The notes under the pieces were generated by a model. The model had not been told where the DNA came from. It saw only the letters and a list, made by a program, of their open reading frames with translations, and ran no database searches. Below are positions 41,298 through 51,601 of a stretch of DNA of 64,000 nucleotides, in pieces (within the stretch, counting starts at the first letter, position 1; each line of letters begins with the position of its first letter). The stretch comes from Scatophagus argus (Eukaryota; Chordata; Actinopteri; Scatophagidae), in contig NC_058499.1 in NCBI RefSeq assembly GCF_020382885.2, positions 1,401,501 to 1,465,500 of the forward strand, written 5' to 3'. A program made the translations under genes and the position numbers.

Positions 41298-44200
41298 CAC
41301 ACACATCTTAATTTGTAACATTTCTGGTTAATACAAATTAATACTAAAAAAGTTGAAAAGTCATGAATCACTTCCTGTCTCTCATTCAGCATTTCTTTCA
41401 CCAGTCTCGCTAAGCGTGTTCCTGGACTTTGCTCTCCATGATCTCAACTCAGTCAGCTCTGTGTTTCAGAGTCTGGGGACCAGAAATCGTGTTCTCCATG
41501 TTGGCTGGCCTTCGCCGACCTCTTCCTGAAGTGGAACTGTTGCGGCTGCTGGCGGTGGCTCAAACAGTGGCTCCGCGCCTTAGTCATGAACCCGTTCTTT
41601 GACCTTGGGATTGTCATCTGCCTCATCACCAACATCATCTTCATGGCATTGGAGCATTACCCAATGACGGCTGAGTTCGAAGAGCACCTGGCTCTCGCTC
41701 ATCTGGTCAGTGTCAGCAAAAAGTAAACTCACAGACTGTTAATGTGATCAGTGTTCATGTTGGAATCCAAAAGCTGAAGGATGAATCAATAATATGTCTG
41801 AATGCTCAGTATCCTAACCCTGGCCTCTGACCTCTGACCTCCCACCTCCCTCAGGTATTCACAGCCATCTTCACAGCTGAGATGGTCATTAAAATTGTGG
41901 CACTGGACCCTTACAGCTACTTCCAGGCAAGACTTCCTGTTTTGCTACCAGCTCAGTGATGACAACTGACGGCTGATCGGTTCGTAACTTGTTCTTCCTT
42001 CTCTTCTGTTGCTGTGTTATGTGTTATGTGCAGGTGGGCTGGAACGTCTACGACAGCATCATCGTTGTCCTCAGTCTGCTGGAGCTGGCGTTTGGTGACG
42101 TGGCTGGCCTGTCTGTGTTTGTCAGTACATCTTTACCATCATGAATTGAGTTTACTATCCAACGCTGTCTACCTGCCTCCTCACCTGTCTGTCTCTTCAC
42201 CTGTTTGTCTCCTCACCTGTCTGCCTCCTCACCTGTCTGCCTCTTCACCTGTTTGTCTCCTCACCTGTCTGTCTCCTCACCTGTCTGCCTCCTCCCCTGT
42301 CTGTCTCCTCACCTGTCTGTCTCCTCACCTGTCTGTCTCCTCCCCTGTCTGTCTCTTTATATGTCTGCCTCCTTACCTGTTTATCTCCTCACCTGTCTGC
42401 CTCCTCACCTGTCTGTCTCTTTATATGTCTGCCTCCTCACCTGTCTGCCTCCTCACCTGTTTGTCTCCTCACCTGTCTGTCTCCTCACCTGTCTGCCTCC
42501 TCCCCTGTCTGTCTCCTCACCTGTCTGTCTCCTCACCTGTCTGCCTCCTCCCCTGTCTGTCTCTTTATATGTCTGCCTCCTCACCTGTTTATCTCCTCAC
42601 CTGTCTGCCTCCTCACCTGTTTATCTCCTCACCTGTCTGTCTCCTCACCATTCTGCCTCCTCCCCTGTCTGTCTCTTTATATGTCTGCCTCCTCCCCTGT
42701 CTGTCTCTTTATATGTCTGCCTCCTCCCCTGTCTGTCTCTTTATATGTCTGCCTCCTCCCCTGTCTGTCTCCTCACCTGTTTATCTCCTCACCTGTCTGC
42801 CTCCTCACCTGTTTATCTCCTCACCTGTCTGTCTCCTCACCATTCTGCCTCCTCCCCTGTCTGTCTCTTTATATGTCTGCCTCCTCACCTGTCTGCCTCC
42901 TCACCTGTTTATCTCCTCACCTGTCTGCCTCCTCACCTGTTTATCTCCTCACCTGTCTGTCTCCTCACCATTCTGCCTCCTCCCCTGTCTGTCTCTTTAT
43001 ATGTCTGCCTCCTCCCCTGTCTGTCTCTTTATATGTCTGCCTCCTCCCCTGTCTGTCTCTTTACATGTCTGCCTCCTCCCCTGTCTGTCTCCTCACCTGT
43101 CTTTCTCCTAAGCGGTCTGTTGTACAGATGCGAGTGTTCAGGCTGGCCAGGTGGTGGCCGGCATTCCACATGCTGCTGAAGACCGTCTGGACTTCGGTGC
43201 GAGCTCTGAGGAGCCCGACCATTCTGCTGCTCATGGGGGTCTTCACCTTCGCCGCGGTTGGCATGCAGCTGTTCCAGCAAGACTACGTGGACAACGTTTG
43301 TCGTATCGCGCTTGATTGTGAGCTTCCTCGCTGGCACATGCACGATTACTTCCACTCCTTCCTCATCATTGTCAGGTCCCTCCATGGACAGTGGATTGAG
43401 GTCTTGTGGGACTGTATGGAGGTCGCAGGTCAGACCAGGTGTTTGATCTTCTTCATGATGGTTGTGATCATCGGAAACCTGCTGGTGAGTCTCTGCAGGT
43501 AGAGACCTTGTGACCTGAGCCTGGTTACTAATCACTAATCCAGCACTGATGCAGGCCTTGAATATGTTCCTCACTTTGTTCTAGACTTTGTTTCAGGTAT
43601 TTAACCTGCTGCTGTTCTTGGATCAGTTCTTATGTTACATTATGATCTTGTTTCATGTCCCCACTCTGTTCCTAGTCTTGTTGCAGGTCCTGATTCTCTG
43701 CGTGGTTTTAGGTACTAAGCTGCTCTTGCTTCTGCTCTTCTTTCAGATCCTGAATCTGTTCCTGTCCTTCTTGCTGAGCTCGTTCAGCAGTGTTAATCTG
43801 GTGGCTCCTGAAGAAGAGGAGAAAAACAACCTGCACCTCGCCATAAGCCAGATCAAAAGAGCTGTTGGCTGGACCAAGAGGAGCCCCGTCAAGTCCGAGC
43901 ACACAGGTAGGGCGAGACCCGGAACTGAAGGCTTGATTTAATGACCACCCATCACTGAAGTTGTTCAGAGCTGATCGGCTTTTGTTTGTTGGTATCATTT
44001 TATTTTTATTATTTTTTGTAGTTAGTCTGTTTTAAGAGTTCGTGTTATTCATTTCTTGATATTTCTGGTTTGATTTTCAGCTCTGTTTTTTTTTATTTTT
44101 CGATGAAACCATTAAAAATGACTGCAAGCTGAAACTTTTTGATTTGAATACTGAATATTATACATTTGATTGTTAGAGGTCAGCAGTAAGGAGGACAACA

Positions 44201-44602
44201 GGAAGGAGTACCTGGCCTTGAACTTTGTGTCGTCAGAGCCGCCGGTGTCAGAGGTCAAAGCCCTCAGCGGAAACAAATATTACATCACTGAGTCCCCGCA
44301 GGCCCCCATCGCCATGCCCGAGCCCGAGATCGAATTCAAGACGTCTGATGATAAAGAAGAAAATAAAGACGTAAACCATATTCTGTTCTTTTGCAGCGTT
44401 TCTCCTCAAACCAAACCATAGTGTCTGGAACAGGACCAGGCCGACTCCTGCCTAAAGCACTCAGCTTCTTCATACTTAATGTTTCAGTCCTCACCACAAC
44501 TGACAGTACAGACAGTGCAAAGAGCAGCCAACAAATGAACCGCCAAAGGAGAAAATAAACAGTACATAAACACTTTCATATCACATTTCTCTAATGGAAG
44601 CT

Positions 44603-44649
<47 letters not shown>

Positions 44650-47600
44650 GTGGCGACTGTGTCCAGCTGATGACTGGTGTCCTCCTGTCATGTCCATTTT
44701 GCTGTTGATGACGTCACATCACCATTCCTGGTGAAATGTTTGTAAGGATGACGATGCTTATAAAACTTCTTTATTTGTGTAGAACAACGACGTGCAGAAG
44801 CATCCTGAAGTCCGGCAGAATGAAGGCAAAGGAGGTCATGAAGGCAACACGCCTGAGGACTGCTGCAGTGACGGTACGAGTCGCTCTGTAAAGACTCCGA
44901 AGGGCCGATCAGCGATCAATAACAGCTCTGATTACTCTGTCTGTTTCAGAATGTTACAGCTGCTGTCCGTTCCTGGACACGTCCCGGGGTGGAGGGAGGT
45001 CCTGGTCTCACTTCAGGAGAGCCTGTCTCTTAATCGTACAACACAGATACTTTGAGATCTTCATTGTGTTCATCATCCTGCTGAGCAGTGTGGCTATGGT
45101 AAACACAAACAGCATTTTATTCTTATCCTCACTGATGTTTCTGCATGTAGAGCTCACGCTGGCTTCTGGACCTCACACACCTGTGCAGGTGCTAACGGGT
45201 GTCTCTGTGTTAACAGATGTTTGAGGACGTTCACCTGCACACTCGTCCGCTCTTAAGGATGGTTGTGGAGACAGCAGATCAGGTGTTCACCTACCTGTTC
45301 CTGCTGGAGATGCTTCTCAAGTGGATCGCCTTCGGACTCAGGAAGTACTTCACCGATGCCTGGTGCTGGCTCGATTTCCTCGTCTTAGACGTAAGGACAC
45401 GATCAATAACAGTGATTAATGGTAATATATTGATGAACTGTGAACAGGCAGCAGCCTGCGTTTGTTTTACCTCGGAGGATCTGCCCTCTGATTGGGTGGA
45501 AGTTGTTGAGGTTTAACAATTTCACTTCGAGGTTAATGTGCAGATAACCATAGCAACTGGACTGATGCTCCAGTTAAAGCTTCATATTTATGAGATGGGA
45601 CTGAAGAGCTGACTCTCAGAGAGGAAGAGAAGAAGAGGGCTTAAACTTTGAACTGTTTAAACTTCTCGCTCACCTGAGACATGATGTCATCAGCAGCTGT
45701 GTTGTACCTTCCAGGTGTTTTTGGTGTGTCTGATAGCCAGCATGTTGGGATTCCCTGACCTGGGAGCCTTCGGTTCTCTCAGAGCTCTGGGTCCCCTGAG
45801 GGCCCTGTCTCGCTTCAAGGGCGCGAGGGTGAGACATGCACTTTAAACACAGACAGACACGCACACAGCAGACGAGCTTTGTGTCGTCACACGTCTCACT
45901 CTCTACCCGTCTGCGTGCAGCTGGTTGTGCAGGTTCTGGTCCGGACCGTCCCGTCCATGTGTAGCGCACTGCTGGTGACTCTGACCGTCTGGTTGCTCTT
46001 CGCCACTCTGGGTGTGAATCTGTTTGCCGGAAAGTTTTTCTACTGCTTCAATGAGACGTCAGAGGAATACTTCACAAATGACTTAGTGAACAACAAGAGC
46101 GACTGTTTCAGCCTGATAATGCAAAACTTCACTGAAGTCCGCTGGAAGAGCGTGAAGATCCACTACGACAACGTGGCGAATGGTTACCTGTCGCTGGTGC
46201 ACCTGGTCAGTGTGAGCAAGCACAAGCACACAGGAAGTGATTCAGTCTGAGCCAGAGACAATTAAAAGTGAACGAATGTTTAAAGGCTTTCACTTTACGC
46301 TGTTCAGCAGGTCCTGTAAAACCTTTCATATGTTGTAAAATATCATTAAAATTAAGTTTAGAACCTAAAACACTGAAACACTACAATTAAATCCAGTTTT
46401 ACCAGATGAGTTTTATGATTCAAATCAGAAGCAAACAGTAAATCAGCAGTCTGAGTCGTCTCAAATGTGAGACGAGTGTCCAGAGGCTGAATCACTTCCA
46501 TGATGGCTGACAGTTCAAACAAACTGAACGATTCCAAGTTTAAATTTAGTGTTTTTATCATGAGGTTCTGTGTTGTTTGTCTGTCAGTGGGCATCAGAGT
46601 GGATGGACATCGTGTATGCATCCGTGGACTCCAGAGAGGTCAGTACACCAACTGTTTACTGCTTTACTGGTCTTGATACTGGTTCTGGTTCTGGTTCTGG
46701 TTCAGTTAAAAAAAGTAAAATATTTCTGTCATAACAACAGGAAAAGTGACTGTAGTGTGTGTGTGCGTGTGTGTGTGTGTGTGTAGGTGGAGTCTCAGCC
46801 GGTCTATGAGTACAACGTGTACATGTACATGTACCTGGTCCTGTTCATGATCAGCTGCTTCTTCACCATGATCTTCTTCATCAGAATCCTCATCGACGAG
46901 CTGCAGAAAGACAAGATACGTTTCTGCACTCAGTGACACGCAGACATGCTGAGAGACAGACAGGTTGAGGGACGGGATAGGCCTTTGTACTCAGTGACAT
47001 GACAGACAGGCTGGGGGACAAGTCGTCAGTTCAGGAGTTCTGTTCTCAGAAAGTCTAAAACTTCAGTCAGTGATGAATGTTCTCATTGGATTTACTTAAT
47101 TGTCTTAATGTCTGTAGTTTGTGTTCACGTCTGTCTTTATTTTTGTCTTTACTTTGGAGGAAGACATCTTTTCATGACGGAGGAGCAGCAGAAATGTGCC
47201 AAGGCCATGAAGCTGTTCTGCATGAAACCCCAGGAACCTGTGCCCCGACCTCAGGTGGGTCCACTCACTTCCTGTCTCTCCGTGTCCAAACCACACAGTA
47301 AATACAAGCGAGGAGTTCAGATCAGAGTTCATATTGGATTTAAATGTGCTTTTGATGCTGTTTAACTGGTTTCAGTTGACGTGAATCTGATCTGAATTTA
47401 GAAGTGAAAATAAATTTAACTTAATTCCACACAGCATTAGTTCAGCTTTGTCTTTGTCTCTTTCTGTCCCTGTTTCTGAGGGTCAAAATAATTTAGGATT
47501 AAATTTACAAGCAAACTGAGGATGAGTTCAGAATAAACTCCATCCATCCATCTTCTATACCTGCTTATCCGTCACGGTTGAGGGGGGGCTGGAGCCTGTC

Positions 47601-50378
47601 CCAGCTGAGAGGCGAGAGGCGGGGTTCACCCTGGACACGCACCTCGGGTCAATGTAGAGCAGCCAGTTACCCTGATGTGCATGGTTTTTGGGATTGTGGG
47701 AGGAAGCCGGAGAACCCGGAGAAAACCCACACAGGTTCAGGGAGAACATGCAAACTCCACGCAGAAAGTCTCAGACTGGGACTCGATCCTGAAACCCTCT
47801 TGCTGTGAGGCGGCAGCGCAAACCGCTGTGCCGTGCTGCACTTCACCTCCTTCCACATTTCACTGTCTGTGTCCTCAGAATGGGTGCCAGGCTTGGCTCT
47901 ACGACCTGGTGACCAAGCCGTGTTTCGAAGTGTCCATGGTGGTGGTGATCTGCCTGAACATGGCGACTCTGATGGTGGAGACACCGGAGCAGAACATGGA
48001 GAAAGAAATCGTCCTCTACTGGCTGCACTTCCTCTTCATCACCATCTTCTTCATAGAGTTCATTCTGAAGATCATCGTGTTCAGACGGCACTACTTCAGC
48101 AGCGGCTGGAACATCCTCGACTTCGTGGTGGTCATTGTGAGCTTCGCAGGTGAGTGTTCACGTGGTGATGTCATCATCACGTCTGTGTACAACACTTTGA
48201 TCCACTTAGTTGACTTAATTCATTCCTCTCAGATCTGAAGAACAGATTATTAAATGTGACAGAGTGAGACCCGATTTTTTTTGATCACGCCCACGACGAA
48301 GATTCGACGTTCTATTAGACCGTTTCAGCCTCCACACCTTCATGTCTGCAGTTTGAAAAGCACAGTCACAGAAAAAGAAATCCACTCACTTCACTTTAAG
48401 AGATCACGTACAGTCGGTGTAAGACTTGAAGACATGAACATTCTGTCTTTCTTTCTGTCTTGTCCGTCCTTCAGGCTTGTTCATCTCTGACCTCTTGGAG
48501 AAGTACTTTGTATCGCCGGTTTTATTCACTATGTTCCGATTTGTTCGTATTTGTCGGATCCTCCATCTCATTCGCTGGATCAGGGGTGTCCGGAAGCTGC
48601 TGCTGGCCTTGGTAATGTCACTTCCTGCCCTCTTCAACATCTGCTTCCTCCTCCTCATCATCAAGGTCACCTTCTCCATCCTCGGCATGTTTAACTTTGC
48701 CTACGTGAAGAAGCAGTACGCGATTGACGACATGTACAACTTTGAGACGTTTTGGAGCAGCATGATCTGTTTGCTGTTTATCAGCAAGTCAGGAGGATGG
48801 AGTGGTTTGCTGCTTCCCATCATGAACACGCCTCCAGACTGCGACCCCTACACAGAGAACCCGGGAACGGCGGTCAGAGGGGACTGTGGCAGCCCGACGG
48901 CGGGCATCATCTTCTTCACCACCCACATCTTCCTGTCCTTCCTGTTGGCGGTCCACCTTTACATCGCTGTCATCCTGGAGACCTTCAACTCCGAGGCACT
49001 GAGTGACAAAGACCTGCAGAGGTTTTGTAAAACCTGGAGGAAGTTTGACCCCGACGGTTCGCAGTTCATACCGTACAGGTGAGTCTGACTCTCGCATGTG
49101 TAACCTTCTTCAAGTCAGAGAATAATGAAAAGTTTTGAAACAATGGGATGTTGTTAAAGCTTAGATTAGAGGAAAACAACATAACATGGCTGGTTGTGGG
49201 TCCACCCAGGGATCTCTGGGGGAAGGCAGACAGTTTAATAACAACATCAGACTGCTGAGTCTGATTTTACTGACACATAAAGCTTTTTTTCATTGGCGGA
49301 GCAATGAAACTAAAACTGAAATAAAACAGCTTCACTAGAAGTTAGCTTGGCTTTACAAGGCCCGTCAGCTCTAAATCCCTCTGCAGCTGGACACAAAGAC
49401 CCGTCCAAGATCTCTGCACGTAAACAGTTGAAGGTGCTGGTTGGTGTCCATGTTTGTTGTGGTACCAGTATCTGTGACCAAACCCGGTAACAACAGAGAG
49501 GGACCTGGTCCCTGGTCACAGGGTAGGACAGTCCCAGTCCTATGCTTTGTTATCACCGGACTCTGAAAAGCTCCCGTGGACTCGAGCATGACAGCTGACT
49601 GTTCTGTGCTCCACAGCAAGCTGTCAGATTTCTGCGACGCCCTCCAGGAACCTCTGAGGATTCCCAAACCGAACACCATCAAACTGATCCACATGGATCT
49701 GCCTCTGTTTCATGGAGACAAGATCCACTGTGTGGACGTCCTTCTCAAACTCGCCACACAGGTAACATTACCTGTTCACATATTCCTCTTCTTCTTCTTC
49801 TTCCTCTTGTTTTCATCATTATTGTTACACTCTGTATGTGTGCAGGTGTTGGAGGACTCACAAGAGATGGACTCCCTCAAAGCCAGAATGGAGGCAAAGT
49901 TGGCCAACTCGTCTAAGGTCTGCTTGATTTTGTTTTAGGTTTTGAGCTGATTATTATAACCGACAAACAGAATCTGTGCTGCAGACACTACTGAGGGTCC
50001 AACAAGTCATGATGTCCCACAGATGAACAGCAGTCACAGAGTTTATAGTTAAGACACAAACATTATCTGTCGGAAAGAATCAGCTCTCTGCAAAGCAAAC
50101 TAAACGGGAGCTTAAGTCAGTTACAGCACTGATATCATTATGGAAAAGACCAGTTTTATCATTTGCATTTGCGTTGTTACCTGCAGGTGTCGGATGAGCC
50201 AATCAGCAGCACTCTGCAGAGGAAACAGGAGGAGGCAGCGGCGACGGTGATCCAGAAAGCGTACAGGAAAGGCCTCCTGCAGCACGGAGATGCCAAGAAG
50301 CCAAAGACCGAGTCTGTGGATGGTGCTGTTTCAGGCTCACCCCACGTGGGGCTTCAGAATGAGTTTCTTCTCAGCTAA
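35959..50378 (+). CDS. Divergent voltage-gated sodium channel alpha-like protein
   Basis: Thirty coding exons: 35959-36087, 36296-36433, 36599-36717, 37161-37250, 38665-38793, 39200-39285, 39403-39654, 40250-40313, 40422-40563, 40779-40982, 41160-41229, 41470-41705, 41855-41926, 42034-42120, 43113-43484, 43747-43906, 44177-44370, 44783-44873, 44950-45098, 45217-45390, 45715-45828, 45921-46205, 46588-46638, 46787-46915, 47153-47254, 47879-48149, 48475-49078, 49617-49761, 49846-49917, 50187-50378. Total 4923 nt, 1640 residues, no stop or frameshift. Four six-helix domains in a membrane pore protein. Several exon sizes (119, 90, 129, 64, 142, 271) equal those of human SCN genes, and the first two sum to 267, the human exon 1 size. 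The start [17 protein letters not shown] aligns with SCN N-termini. Selectivity-filter, S4 and S6 residues are altered, so sodium selectivity and voltage gating are doubtful. I cannot place it in a known teleost scn group, so no symbol is given. Confidence 0.9.
36718..37160 (+). other. AT-AC (U12-type) intron in the channel gene
   Basis: The donor is CACTC|ATATCTTTT and the end is AAAAAC|TTTATTC. A branch-site match TCTCCTTAAC lies at 37142-37151, with its adenosine 10 nt before the splice. The flanking exons are exactly 119 and 90 bp and join in phase to read KILSHS-LFRLF, as in SCN genes, whose intron 2 is a known U12-dependent AT-AC intron. Confidence 0.9.
37553..37800 (-). repeat. Probable LINE 3' tail, antisense, in a channel intron
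   Basis: The block opens with GATTCAAAGAGTTTTACTGTC, similar in layout to the tail at 60896-60920. It is followed by A-rich sequence and GAGGGGAAGAAACAGTTTG, resembling the ORF2 C-terminal antisense. It is degenerate. Confidence 0.4.
41160..41500 (+). other. Short domain I-II linker of the channel
   Basis: The linker is made from the end of exon 40779-40982, exon 41160-41229 and the start of exon 41470-41705. It is mostly charged residues ([18 protein letters not shown]). It is far shorter than in the neuronal and cardiac SCN types and nearest in size to muscle SCN4A. I see no obvious regulatory arginine-serine cluster. Confidence 0.7.
41470..43906 (+). other. Channel domain II
   Basis: S1 is [19 protein letters not shown] and S2 is [20 protein letters not shown]3 is [18 protein letters not shown], and S4 spans the 42120/43113 junction as [19 protein letters not shown], with charges largely kept (R, V, R, R, R). 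S5 is [11 protein letters not shown]. The pore is [19 protein letters not shown], with Gln at the filter position that is Glu (CGEW) in sodium channels. S6, [14 protein letters not shown], keeps its Asn. Confidence 0.85.
42160..43110 (+). repeat. 16-bp pyrimidine minisatellite up to the domain II S4 acceptor
   Basis: About 58 imperfect copies of a 16-bp unit such as CTGTCTGCCTCCTCAC, with interspersed CTCTTTATATGTCTGCCTCC variants. The array is strongly strand-biased (pyrimidines on plus) and fills the intron 42121-43112 nearly to its acceptor CTTTCTCCTAAG. Long open frames across it are products of the repeat, not protein genes. Confidence 0.95.
43747..44949 (+). other. Domain II-III linker of the channel
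   Basis: Exons 43747-43906, 44177-44370 and 44783-44873 carry an acidic, hydrophilic linker ([27 protein letters not shown]). The intron 44371-44782 holds a (CA)n run at about 44604-44646. No ankyrin-G motif was recognised, but I could not test this properly. Confidence 0.6.
44950..46915 (+). other. Channel domain III
   Basis: S1 is [16 protein letters not shown]2 is [19 protein letters not shown], and S3 begins [13 protein letters not shown]4 (exon 45715-45828) reads [20 protein letters not shown], three residues shorter than the family and with fewer charges. S5 is [20 protein letters not shown]. The pore segment, from the junction 46205/46588, reads [19 protein letters not shown], one residue shorter, with no Lys at the filter. 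S6 is [15 protein letters not shown], where the conserved Asn is Ile and a Gly is Arg. Confidence 0.85.
46916..47152 (+). other. Second AT-AC intron (AT-AC II type) of the channel gene
   Basis: The donor is GACAAG|ATACGTTTC and the end is GTCTTTAC|TTTGGAGG, joining the domain III S6 exon to the inactivation-gate exon in phase. SCN4A intron 21 and SCN5A intron 25, at the same place, are known AT-AC introns spliced by the major spliceosome. No GT-AG alternative keeps the frame here. Confidence 0.85.
47153..47254 (+). other. Inactivation-gate exon (LFM variant)
   Basis: The exon encodes [20 protein letters not shown] and [11 protein letters not shown], the domain III-IV linker. The IFM latch of fast inactivation is LFM, with Asp before it changed to His. 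The exon is one codon shorter than the 105-bp family size. Confidence 0.85.
47538..47850 (+). repeat. CATCCATCC fish repeat, full-length-like copy
   Basis: The copy starts TCCATCCATCCATCTTCTATACC and continues through GGCGGGGTTCACCCTGGACAC, GGAGAACCCGGAGAAAACCC, GAACATGCAAACTCCACGC and ends near AACCGCTGTGCCGTGC. It lies in the intron directly before the domain IV exon (47879), leaving only about 28 bases of native sequence including the acceptor. Confidence 0.8.
47879..49078 (+). other. Channel domain IV and proximal C-terminus
   Basis: Exon 47879-48149 (271 bp, the human size) has S1-S3 with [14 protein letters not shown] and [16 protein letters not shown]. Exon 48475-49078 has S4 [20 protein letters not shown], where the first Arg is Thr and the fifth His with the others kept. 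S5 is [15 protein letters not shown]. The pore is [14 protein letters not shown], with Gly at the filter Ala position. S6 is [18 protein letters not shown], where the conserved Asn is His. An EF-hand-like start follows ([12 protein letters not shown]). Confidence 0.88.
49617..50378 (+). other. Channel C-terminal exons with IQ motif
   Basis: Exons 49617-49761, 49846-49917 and 50187-50378 carry the SCN C-terminal region: [36 protein letters not shown] and an IQ motif [16 protein letters not shown] for calmodulin. The end is short (EFLLS, TAA at 50376-50378) and lacks the PDZ-ligand ending of SCN5A or SCN4A. Mammalian SCN genes have this region on one exon, so the introns here are extra. Confidence 0.85.
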
Positions 50379-51601
50379 ACGCCACCGACTTCTTGCCATA
50401 TGAGAACCTCAGAGAGTCCATCATCAGCGTTTCTCCTTGTTCTTCCTCCTCTCTGCTCCCACTGGAGCTCACCTGTGGAGTGACGAGACGACACACCTGA
50501 GTCAAAGTCCCACAGCTCTGAACAGGAATTCTGCAGGTTTTCTTAAGCGCTCGGTTCTGATCCGGGTTTTATTACTGCGTCTTGAGTTCTGGGTCTTTGC
50601 TGAGGTCTGCTGAGACACAACATGTGATATTAAACTTAACCTAACCTAACCCATAATAAAACTACTAATCCAATTTATTAGTAACGCTCATGTATCAGTT
50701 ATTATGGCAGAAGGCCCCAGTTCCACTGTTCATCCTGAGAGTCTCGTATCAGATAAAATCCAGATGAGATTTAAGACCTTCAGTTAAACTCAGTCACATT
50801 TTTTCATCTGGATGGCTGGTGGTGCTGATGGCTGCTGAAAGGACTCTTTACATGAATGAACATGTTCGAATTAACAAATCACTTAACAGTTCACGTATGT
50901 TATGATGTGAGAACTCTTACATGTCTTCCTGCTGGCTCGGTGCCTGGACTGTGTGGCCGCTCACTGGCCTCACTGCCGCTCAGCACAGCACATATACATT
51001 AACAAAACAATTAAATGAGACTATATTGAGATTATAGAGATTATTATTAACCACACTCTCCTCCAGTGTAATGCATGGATTTTATAATACAACATGGAGT
51101 GGAGATCAGACTAGCATACTTGTAGTTTTCTGTGTGTGGTATAAACCATCAGTCCACATCTTTGTGTTTATTGATATACACTGTGTGTTGCCAGTTATTC
51201 GCCTCACACTGAACATATGAATGCATTTAACCTCAGGGGCAACAGGGCAGATTTGTTATATCCACCTCCAGTGATCATTACCAGCTGACCCCCCCAGTAC
51301 CACCCTGACTAAATCTCATGTTCCACATGAATGTTGCTTTTATACATTTTTATTATTTTGCTGTTTTCATATTCTTACAAATTACAAATAAAAAGCTCTC
51401 TGTATGTAATCATGTTGAATCTTTGATGTTTGTTTTAACTGTTGGTTAACCCCACCCCACCCCACCCCAGCGGCCCCCAGGCGTCACCGGGCCTGTGATT
51501 GGCTGGTTTCGGCCCTGTGAGGAGCAGCTGGTGGGAGGATGGAAGTTTGAACCAGTGTGAGTGAAACATGGCGAGGATGTGAAGAGTTTAGCGTCTCAGT
51601 C
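50379..51601 (+). other. Channel 3' UTR and celsr1 upstream region
   Basis: No genes here. Poly(A) signal candidates are AATAAA at 50655-50660 and 51387-51392. A short (ACCCC)n run sits at about 51459-51478 and an inverted CCAAT box (ATTGG) at 51498-51502, about 100 bases before the celsr1 start codon. No TATA box was found. The two genes are only about 1.2 kb apart in the same direction. Confidence 0.5.

Noticed and set aside
42014-43179. Open frames of 324-365 codons rich in Leu, Ser, Pro and Cys
   Set aside because: They come from the 16-bp pyrimidine array in a channel intron; only the exon pieces at 42034-42120 and from 43113 are coding.
35959-50378. The channel gene as a pseudogene
   Set aside because: All 30 exons join with correct phases to a frame divisible by three, with no stop or frameshift, and the two AT-AC introns explain the apparent broken donors.
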